From contig NC_083599.1 of the NCBI RefSeq assembly GCF_020882245.1, positions 51,610,748 through 51,674,747 of the forward strand: a DNA stretch of 64,000 nucleotides, read 5' to 3'. This DNA comes from Rhopalosiphum padi. Its lineage: Eukaryota > Arthropoda > Insecta > Hemiptera > Aphididae. The position numbers and the translations under genes were made by a program. This document shows, piece by piece, positions 24,583 to 34,500 of the stretch. Numbering within the stretch: position 1 is the stretch's first letter; every line of letters starts with the position of its first letter. Under the pieces are notes generated by a model, which saw only the letters and a program-made list of their open reading frames with translations, was not told where the DNA came from and searched no databases.

Positions 24583-27310
24583 AGCTTGGAGTTTTGAAAA
24601 TGCAGAGGGTTACTGAACTGATCACACGCCTTTAAAAAAAAGATAGAATCGAGATTGAAAATCGTATTTGGTTTTCTTTGATTTTTAACAAACAAACGCA
24701 ATAACAAAAATAAAGAAGTGAACAAGTATATAGCCACTCTGCTGTACAGTAGTGAGTACGTTCTGAAACATCAAGTGTACCTATCATTGAAGAAGTCATT
24801 GTCATAAATATGTTAAATTTGAATTTAACGAGAAATCATTGCATACAAAAAACAATTCTGCACGAAAACGGTCAGTCAATCTAAATTACTTAGTATATTG
24901 TATTATGTATTTATAATGCAACTATAATAATTTATTTTATTATTAGTAATACCGTGTGGGGTTAAATTAATTTTTGCATATAAATTTTATCATATATTAG
25001 TGCTATACATCACTTTAAGAAAATAAAGGTTTGCCGTAGAACAGTAAGTTTGTTTTTTTGGATGAAGTTGACTATAATTATTATAGATTTTTGCTGTTAG
25101 ATATTGTACACTATTTTTCATATAAAAATATAAATATTATCTATTCTGTCATCTCTTGTTGGTTTTTTACGATATTTTTAAGCAAATTATAAGCATTTTT
25201 ATATTTTACATAGGTATATTCATAATGATATGTGTAACAAAGTCACTACGATTTAAGTTTTTTTAATTACAAACAAATGACTAAAATTGTTATTTTCGAA
25301 AAAATATCCAATTTTGTCAAAATTTAACATATGAAAAATTACCACAATACCATAATTTTATTGTAAACTATAAGCAATTTTTGAAGAACCCTGGTTTTAA
25401 TTTTCAAGATTTTTTCAGTAAAACAAAAATAATAACGAAGAATAAAATATAAGTTGTCTATAAACAACTTAAAATATGTCTAAATATTCTTAAAATATTT
25501 AATTAATAATTATTATTAATTACATTAATTATTTGTATAATATTACTAACTAGCTTATTCATATTTCAAGTCAATTATACGGGTATGACCAAATAACGAT
25601 ATGAATAAGTTAGCTTAAAATTAATCAATATTTTAAAAATGTTTGCAAATATTTAATAAAGTGGTGATAACGTTTTTTTGAATACAATAAAAACAATGTT
25701 CGTTGAAATTTCGTTGAAATGGAGTCAAAACGGAGACCGCGGTACCAGGGGCGCAGGGCCACTCGTTATACGTTCTTCAGTTTCGGCATTCATCGGCGGA
25801 GCCGTAGCTGTATTAAAAAAATAAATGGTCACAGTGGCGACGGTAGCATTCTACTCGCCGCGCACCGTTACAATCACCGCATACATTCCTGTTACATATA
25901 TTCTGATTATTTGTGGTTATGAGGACATATTTTGTTGCACCGATTTGTTTTTTGTTTTGTTCAACCGAGCAACTGAGGAAAAAAAAAATTAAATTTTAAA
26001 TTTTTTAATTTAAATCTAAAAATACGTTTTTAAAATAAGATTATTCACCTATATTTTATTGAGATTTATAGGATTATGTAAGAACAACTTATAAGGACCT
26101 AATGTAGTTACTAAATTGAAAATTAATTAAAATTAATACAAAAAAATAAAATAAAAATAATTAATTAAAAAATAATAAAAAAAAATCTTAAAATAATTTA
26201 CGAATTTTTACAAAGAATATCGTAAAAATTTCATATTTACGCTTATATATAAAAATGTTTGATTATGTATTGCGATATTTTTGGTGCGTGGTAAAATAAC
26301 ATAATATGTTAAAACAAGGAATCTTGTTTAAAAAACTTAATGATTTTTTATTCACAATCAAAAATGTTATAGTAGGTACATGGTCATTAATCATAAATTA
26401 TTAAAAAATGGAAAATAACAATAAATATCACAAATTGGACTAAAATATTTGAAAATAAATTACTAATATTTTTGATTTCTAGTATTATTTGAATTACAAA
26501 AATGTTTAACAATTCGGTTTTCTTATTTTGTTGTTATTCAAAAACGAATAACCGTAAATCGTAATTACTTGCAATACCAGCATTATTATACGTGGTTTAA
26601 TTTTTCAAAAATTTTAGTTTTAATTGTACTATTTATAGATATTTGAAATTTTCTATTTTATTCCATAAATATAAATAAAAAGATCGGTCAAAAAGCTTGA
26701 AAATCGAATACACGGTTCAAATTTTAATACTGAAATTAATAATTAAAATTGAACGTAATATTGATCTACAGTAGTTTTTTATGAGCGTTTGAAGTTTAAT
26801 TTCGAGGAGTTTCGATATTATTCATGCGTATAAAAAGGGTTTAACATCAGACGATTCTAGTTTTTTTTTTTGTAATTCAAAAAGCATTAATCGTAGCAAC
26901 TTGAAACATTCCACTTTCACTTAAATTATCGTGTAATATACTCATTACAATTTTTCAAAAGTTTTAGCTTAATTTTAAGCTATTAATAGGTATTTAAATT
27001 TTTTAAATGTTTTAAAATATAATAAAACTTCCCACATATTGTTGTTCTTTTAGTAACTTAAAAATACAAAGTCACCATTTCTTTATAACAATTTAAATTT
27101 AAATGTTGACATTTTAAAAAAATTACTAAAAATTGCCAATCGTAACATTAATAGTTAAAAATTTATGAAATTATTATTTTTAAAAGTACTGTGAAACTTT
27201 TATCTTCGACTCTTTAAAAGTACCAACTATAAATCAAATTTTTTATCAGAAACCACTCTAAATTTTACTTTCTAAGAAGTGACAACAGACACACACAAAT
27301 AAAAATACTA
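24583..27310. repeat. Large dispersed-repeat copy (about 2.7 kb)
   Basis: The left part (about 24583-24960) is shared with the copy at 47230-47590: TGAACTGATCAC.. versus TGAACTAACCAC.., CTGTACAGTAGTGAGTA versus CTGTTATACAGTAGTGATTA, and the GTGTACCT(A/G) piece. The right part ends in ACAACAGACACACACAAATA. This resembles the zone just inside the right end of the element at 57651-60946, and both share CAAAAACGAATAACC. It is therefore probably a degraded copy of the same or a related element family. No transposase frame remains. Confidence 0.5.
25700..25920. other. GC-richer patch inside the repeat
   Basis: A patch of about 200 bp is markedly richer in G and C than its surroundings (ACCGCGGTACCAGGGGCGCAG and GCCGCGCACCGTTAC). 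A 67-codon frame (25719-25922) begins MESKRRPRYQGRR, but it has no splice context and lies within a repeat. It may be a nested transposon fragment. I see no protein family. Confidence 0.3.
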
Positions 27311-27419
27311 TTTTTATTGTTAAACCAATATATTGCTCCACTTGGAACCTAAAACCAAAATATAAACTGAAGAAACTTGATATTTAAATCAAAATTATAG
27401 TTTTAGAGTAGGACGTTAT

Positions 27420-27470
27420 ATTATTATTATTATATAATATATTATATTATTATTATTATTATTATTATTT
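27420..27470. repeat. (ATT)n microsatellite
   Basis: Interrupted ATT/TTA trinucleotide run. Confidence 0.9.
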
Positions 27471-28102
27471 ATATTTAGATATATGGACTCAATAATATAC
27501 AATAATATTGATAACTGATAACTAATAAAAACACAATATTAGTAATATTAGTTAAAAAAAAAAATTTAAGAACTATTATCCCCTCCTATAGGAATCTGTT
27601 ATTAAGATAATTATAACAATGATATTCGCAATATTTATAATAATTTCGAACGATATTTATTTTAAATATATTATTTTTGATTTATAGTTTATCAAGTATA
27701 TTTTGGATCATTTTAAAAATTGTATACAATTTGTTCACGGAAATGGAGAATAAACGTTCAGTTATAGTTTTCAACTTATATTGAACTCCCATCGGTGTAT
27801 TATAATATAATAGTTGAATAGTTTTAAATGTTTTAATAATCTTATCAGCGATTTTTAATTATACACAAGTATATATATAATATGTATATAATTTGAGTAC
27901 ATATTATCTATCATTAAAACTAACTTTTAGAAAACAAGCAGGTACTTACCTAATTAATTAATTATTTCACATCAGTGAATTTACGACGAGCAAGCAAATA
28001 TTCGACGACCGATGACTTTACCAGACAACAGGTGTGTATTTGAAGTTTTATACATCAGTGTTTTTTTAAATATGCAAGAATAATTTACTTTTCATTAGAC
28101 AT

Positions 28103-28556
28103 AGTCGTATACAGGTCCACCACATACAATCTCGGGTCCCTGTACTAAATGTTTGTCCGGGCCCTTTATAAAACTTCCAAAAATACAATTTACCATCTAT
28201 ACTCGTATAATATATAACAATTTTTGGAATAATATTTGTTTTTTAATCATAACAAATCGAATTTAATATTTTAAAATCTTATAAAAGGTAATAATAGTTT
28301 AATAACGCTTACAAGCGATAAGGAAGACGCAAACTGCAACCACGATAATTTCTAGGTAATCAATGGTTAATTATTAAATTAAGTATCATTAATCAATGAC
28401 TACATATATATATATATATATAGTTCATAAAATGCTATTTTAAAATATTATTTAAAATAAAATAAGTATTTCTACTAAAATTTCAACTGGCCCACGGGCC
28501 CATATACTCAAGGTCCATCAGCCCCCCCCCTTGTAGGGGCCCTGGTCGTATACTTG
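28103..28556. repeat. GC-richer transposon remnant with GTATAC-bearing ends
   Basis: The segment begins AGTCGTATACAGGTCCACC and ends GGGGCCCTGGTCGTATACTT. It contains CTCGGGTCCCTGTAC near the left and GGCCCACGGGCCCATATAC plus a run of nine C's near the right. The composition and paired GTATAC ends suggest a small degraded DNA element, but the ends do not form a clean inverted repeat. The class is therefore left open. Confidence 0.4.
28404..28422. repeat. (TA)n microsatellite
   Basis: Short uninterrupted TA run inside the remnant at 28103-28556. Confidence 0.85.
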
Positions 28557-29843
28557 CCATAATATTGAGTTTTAAAATAAAATAAAAAATAATTTTTTTT
28601 TTTTTGTTGTTATTATTGAATTGTAAAAGATACTAAGTATGTAACTGTAATGACGTAATTTCATTACATTTCAGCAGGTAATACTAACAATATCAAAACC
28701 ATTCACATTACTCACGGGAATTTTTTTTTTTTTTTTTTTATTTGATTACATATACAGATTTGAATTATTATTATTGAACGTTATTTTATTATTTGGTTAG
28801 TTGTGTTTTCTTTTATCACAAAAAGTCAACAAAACAATGAAATACAATATTATATTTTAATAGAATTAGAGTTTGGTTTCAGGCGAGTCAAACAGATACA
28901 AAAGTATATCTTTGCATTTGTCGGCGCATATAATATCAGGTGTTTAGGTGTCCGCGTAATTATGCCACTCTGTATCTTATATTCAAGTCTCAAGAATAAT
29001 AATACAATTCATTTTTTTGGTTCTTCCCGTTACTGAACAGGAAAAGAGGTCTCTGCAATAAGTGCAATAATATTATGGAAGTGCTGCGTTATATAGTAAG
29101 TAAGTATTGTATGAGTTTATCACTCATAAGTTATACATTTATTGAACATTTTTTAAATTCAATAGTTACAATTTACAATGATTATAAAAGATAAAAACTA
29201 AAGTGCCACCAGGGAAAATACTGTCGAAAAATCTAATAACTAGGTTAGATATTTTCTAGTATTATTGTACAGGTAAAGTAAAGACAATTTGTTTTAGGTA
29301 TGAAAATTTAAAAAAAAGAAAAAGAAAAGAAAAAACATTAAGGTAATTAAAAATATAACATTTCCTTTCCTATCTGAATGAAATAATCTTAAGTATCTAG
29401 ACAAGATTTTTGTCTTCTGTTTGCTACGTTGCGTGTTTCATTATTAATAATACAACGGTTCATAAACGTGCTTTATAATATGAAGAATTTAGTGAAAATA
29501 GCTACAGAGGAGAAAGAAAAAAAATGAACAGTCTATTAGAATTGTTCATCTCGTGCATAATATAGCAAAATTAGCTTCAGTTTATTGCCAAAAATATTTA
29601 TCCCGTGCAAGTTCACATGTTTTACAAAGTATTTTCCATAGAATGTGTAAAGGAAAATGTTTGATGTTTTCGAGAATTTTTTCGACACGCTTATTTCGAA
29701 CACAGTACTATAAAATAATATATATTATATAATATCATAGTTGTATGGAAATGAATAAGAATAGGCCATGAGCCACGAGCCCGGTAACCGAAATATTTCA
29801 CGGCGCACAACTACTTACCGTCCGACTAGCGTATTTAGTATGT

Positions 29844-29872
29844 AATATATATATATATATGTGTGTGTGTGT
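29844..29872. repeat. (TA)n(TG)n compound microsatellite
   Basis: A TA run passes directly into a TG run. The adjacent overlapping frames on both strands are by-products of this simple sequence. Confidence 0.9.
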
Positions 29873-30379
29873 ACTGTGTAGCGACACTCAAAAGAAGTGG
29901 ACGGGTTCGCTGAACAAAAACAGCGAGTGCAAGTGTGCAGCGAGGTGTGTAAATGTATGCGTGTTGCGTGTATGTATATGTACTTTAAACTATAAAAAAA
30001 CGGTAACTCGTTACACAGCATCACAAAAATATAATATAATGTAAATAATATTAGCATCATTGTCTTGACAAAATAACAATTACCTATAAAAAAAAAATAA
30101 TCTACGAGGTCCTTCTGGCCCAACAATTTATAAATCGAGATAAGAATAAAAACGGTATAGTTACTCAAAAGTCATGTTGGTGCGCTGAATGGTCAGCCTA
30201 AAAAACAAAACGTAAATAATAATAAAATTTACACAGACAACGATAATTTAAAATTTATATTTGATTTAATATTATAATATAATTAATATACAAATATCAC
30301 AAGAAAAATGTAATATTTAAAACAATTATTCACGGTTGCCGACCCATACGCGATTGCCACATTTCATATTCTTTCTACT

Positions 30380-30384
30380 ACAAG
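30380..30384. repeat. Target-site duplication, left copy (ACAAG)
   Basis: ACAAG directly precedes the left LTR and is repeated directly after the right LTR at 37861-37865. A 5-bp duplication fits BEL/Pao integration and fixes the element ends exactly. Confidence 0.9.
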
Positions 30385-31358
30385 TGTATTGTCTATACCG
30401 TATTTCTTTATAAATATATATATATGCAACAAGCCAATAGGTAATTATAATAAATATAATAAAGAAAAAAAACTAGATTGTTGTCATAAAATAATAATAG
30501 TGGACTGTATTAATGATATAACAATACATCACCTATGAAACTAATAATAATAATGTGATTACAAATATTATAATATTGGGGAGTAGGCGCCCACCTACTA
30601 TATAAATCAAATGTTGTTATAATAATACTAAAAATTGAACCAATTAATGATAATACACGTACTACATAATAATAATAATGAAAAATGATAGTAATGTTGA
30701 CTATAACAATAACAAAATTGATAACACAAAGATATAAAAAATATCGCGTATCACAGGTGATAACGCGTTACCGTGACCGTGTCGCCAACCGCACCATAGC
30801 CTCAAAATTGGATGGAATGTTGTTAACTGCCAGGACCCGCAAACCACGTGTGGAACGTCCAACACACTTCGCACCCGCGCGCGATTTATGATCACGAAGA
30901 TGATATTAAAATTAAACAAAGTACCACTGACGATGGTGCCCGGTGCACCATAAAAAAGCACACTATAATATATTACTATCACCGCCCGCGCTGGTGTAGA
31001 ATAAATATATATATATATATGTGTGCGTCCGTGTGCACAAAAAAATGGTCTCAATTCCGCTACGTCGGAATTAACCGAATACCGTTTCTACGGAATTGAG
31101 AACCAAATCGCCCGCGTCACAAAATACGCATCGCCTCGAGTGGCCGCGCACCAAAAAACACTATGCCACCGATGGCAAAAATATATATAACAAAGGCGAC
31201 GACCGATGTCGGAATCGTAACGACACTTTTGACAGACTGGCCCAAGAGAGACGGCGCAACGGGGCACCGAGACAAACAGCGCAGGCGCACCAGCAACCGG
31301 ATCAAATTTAATTAATTACCAATTAGCTGGCGCGCTCTGGCGATATCTAGTACGAACA
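30385..31358 (-). repeat. 3' LTR of the BEL/Pao element
   Basis: 974 bp, running from TGTATTGTC to GTACGAACA on the plus strand, which is the end and start respectively in element orientation. It is offset by exactly 6,502 bp from the other LTR, and every short frame inside it recurs unchanged in that copy. It contains a TA run (about 31001-31020) and a strong hairpin (31049-31101). Confidence 0.95.
31049..31101. repeat. LTR-internal hairpin (11-bp stem)
   Basis: TCTCAATTCCG at 31049-31059 is the exact reverse complement of CGGAATTGAGA at 31091-31101. The match resumes after a one-base bulge (GG versus ACC). A competing shorter pairing (AATTCCG..CGGAATT, 31053-31072) lies inside the left half. 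The same structure occurs in the other LTR at 37551-37603. It may be a structured part of the transcribed LTR. Confidence 0.7.
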
Positions 31359-31373
31359 TCCTCCCGCCTTTTG
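31359..31373 (-). other. Polypurine tract
   Basis: Read on the minus strand the sequence is AAAAGGCGGGAGGA, ending directly at the first base of the 3' LTR. This is the expected position of the RNase-H-resistant primer for plus-strand DNA synthesis. It is mostly purine with one C. Confidence 0.8.
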
Positions 31374-31506
31374 AAAGGATGACTTTCAAAAAAAATACAT
31401 ATAAATATATAAAAAACAAAAAAAAATATATATAATAATAATATAACAAGGAGACAAAAAAAAAACAAAATAAAAAAATGATAAGGATATCGTCACTGGG
31501 TGCCTT
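31374..31506 (-). other. A-rich spacer between Gag-Pol stop and polypurine tract
   Basis: A short non-coding stretch dominated by A-runs and ATAT on the plus strand. No additional frame (such as an envelope-like gene) fits here. Confidence 0.7.
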
Positions 31507-34500
31507 TTAGGGTTTTGGATCAACCGGTAGTTTCACCAACTTGACCACAGGACGGGTCAGAGTTCCCTCCTGTGTTTTGACAGTCGCTACACGTACAATG
31601 TCATCTGCACCTGGATGCACCTGGGTGATTCGACCGATTTGCCAGGACATGGGTGGTCGTGATGGTGTGTTGATGACCACAAGATCTCCAACGGCTAAGT
31701 TTGGTGTCTGCTTGTACCATTTTTGTCTTCCTTGGAGGGTGTGTAAGTATTCGTTGCTCCAACGACGCCAGAAAGACTGATGAGCTTGGCGGAGTAATTG
31801 CCAACGATTTAGACGGTTAGTTGGAGTATCTACTACATTTTCTTCTGGCAGTGATAGTAGTGGTTGTCCAATTAGAAAATGACCGGGGGTCAACACCTCT
31901 AGGTCGTTTGGATCACTTGACAGCGGTAACATCGGCCGAGAGTTCAGCACGCCTTCGATCCGCGTTATGAGAGTTGTAAATTCTTCATTAGTGTATATCT
32001 GAGCACCGATCACCTTTTTCAAATGGGTTTTTGCGCTCTTTACGGCAGCTTCCCATATACCGCCGAAATGTGGGGCCCCCGGGGGATTAAAGTGCCACTT
32101 ACAAGGTATACGACCATATAAAACATGCTGATTGGAAGCCTTGTCAAATAATTGCTTTAATTGTTTTGCTGCACCCACATAATTTGTGCCGCAATCTGTA
32201 TACATGCTGTTGGGAATCCCACGCCGAGCAACAAATCTGTCCAATGCGGCGAGGAATGCGTCCGAGGATATGTCAGACACAGTCTCCAAATGCACAGCCT
32301 TTACTGACATGCATACGAATACTGCTAAATATATCTTATTGCTACGCGCACCGCGACGTCGACTCTCACGAACCATGAAAGGCCCGCCGTAATCCATCCC
32401 AACATCGAAAAATGGTCGGTTTGCAGTTAGTCTAACAGCTGGCAAATCCCCCATAAAAGGTTTTGGGTTCATACTCCTAAATTTAGTGCAAGGGATACAT
32501 GAATAGGTGAAGTTACGAACGGCTGTTCGACCAGAAATAATCCAAAATTTTTGATGTATCATCGCAAGTACTAATCTTGATCCACCATGTAGCGAAATGT
32601 GATGATAGTGTCGAATGATAAGCTCCGTCAGATGAGTCTTTTGAGGCAGAAGGATTGGGTGTTTAGCATCTTCATCCAATAATGCACGTTTCAATCTTCC
32701 GCCGACCCGAATGATTCCCTTCTCATCGATAAAAGGAGCTAGCTGGGCTGTCGTTGTAGGAGTGATGGAATCTTGATTTTTTATCTGTTTGTGTAGACCC
32801 GATAGATGAGTCAGTTGCGTACATAAAATAGCAGCGCTCAATGCACGGTCGTACTCCATCCGAGTAATTGGTCCGCTGCTCTTCGGAATATGTCGACGAC
32901 GGGCAAAGCGAAAACAATACGCTAACACACGTTGCATCTTTGTTAGCGTGGAAAAACGGCTGATCACCTCCGTAGGTTGAATATTGTCCTGAACATGAAA
33001 AACATTTTTAACTGAGGTTTTAACATCTGGAAGCTGTTCAATTGGAAACTCGTTCGGTATCAAACTTGGCCACTGATCGTTGGGATCTTGCAGAAACTCT
33101 GGACCATTTAAATGTAACCGATTGGTAAGAAGTTCCTCGGGTAACATACCTCGAGATGCAGGATCTGCTGGGTTTTCTGATGATCGTACATGAGACCATT
33201 CACAATGTGGCAGAAGTGAGTGAATTTTTGAAACTCGATTTGTAACGAATATTTTGAACTGTTTTTGATCCCCGTTAAGCCACGCCAATACAATGGTAGA
33301 ATCGCTCCAAGCTCGAACACAATCTACCGTTACAATATCACGAAGCACGAAAAGTTGATGAGATAGTAATTGCGCAAGTAATAACGCAGCACACAACTCC
33401 AGTCGGGGTATTGTAAGTGATTCATCCGTTTGTGATGCTTTTAGAGGTGCGACTTTTGTTTTGCATGTAAGGAAATGCACCGTGACCTCATCTTGCACGT
33501 CGACGACTCTCAAGTATACCACAGCCGCATATCCCTTTTTTGACGCATCCGCAAAACCTAATAACTGGATGGCTTTTGATGAGCATACATCAATAAATCG
33601 AGAAAGCGATAATGAAGACAACGCAGGTAACTCCGTTGTAAAATTTTTCCATTTATTGATGATATCAGGCGAAGGCGACGTGTCCCAGTCTAATTTTTCT
33701 ATCCATAACTCTTGCATAACGCACTTGGCCCAAAATATCACGGGTCCCAACGTGCCAACTGGATCATATAGACGGGCAATTTCGGAAAGTATGGAGCGCT
33801 TAGTTGGGTTGACCTGGTTGATATTAATATGATAGCCTAAGGCATCCGAAGTAGTACTCCAATGCAGACCCAACACTTTTACGGATTGGTCATCTTTAAG
33901 TTCAAAAGATGGGTCCATTGCGCGATCTTCAGCAGCTATACCTTTTAATATTTCTTCACAATTGCTGGCCCATTTTCTTAAATTGAACCCTCCTTTACGT
34001 AATAAGGATATTACTTGACGTTGAAGCTCTAGCACTTCCCCTTTTGTATCAGCGCCTGCCACAATATCGTCAACATAGGTAGATGTAACTAACAGACCTT
34101 TTGCCAGAGGGAATTCAGTTCCGCAATCTGAGTCTAATTGGTGTAAACATCTGATTGCCAAATATGGGGCTGCATTGACACCATACGTAATTGTACATAA
34201 TTCGTATTCTTTGACTTCCTCGATGGGCGAATTCCTCCAAAGTATATGCTGATACGCACAATCTGCATCATTGACTCGGATCTGCCTGTACATCTTCTCA
34301 ATGTCGGCAATAAATAAATATTTATAAAAACGGCTTCGAAGTAGGATATCTGTAATATTACTCTGTAATTTTGGGCCGGTTGCCAAGCAGTCATTCAATG
34401 AAAACCCAGATGACGACTTGGCCGACGCATCAAAGACTACCCGAATTTTCATCTTGCCGTCTTCCCGTTTTACTACAGCGTGATGCGGGATAAAATATTT

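Larger units (their letters stand above)
21201..30384. other. Gene-free AT-rich stretch with repeat remnants
   Basis: No gene could be supported in these 9.2 kb. Short frames at 22011-22826, 25719-25922, 28803-29036 and 29815-30168 lack splice context or lie in repeats. The stretch holds microsatellites, a short element at about 21973-22302, a 2.7-kb repeat at about 24583-27310 and a GC-richer repeat fragment at about 28103-28556. It ends at the target-site duplication of the retrotransposon. Confidence 0.5.

Noticed and set aside
28803..29036. 77-codon frame with a possible TTTCAG acceptor inside
   Set aside because: No donor or partner exon in phase and no recognisable protein features.
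30685..31311. Short frames in the LTR on both strands (repeated at 37187-37813)
   Set aside because: They lie wholly within the LTRs, overlap on both strands, and resemble no protein. The repeated occurrence only reflects the LTR duplication.
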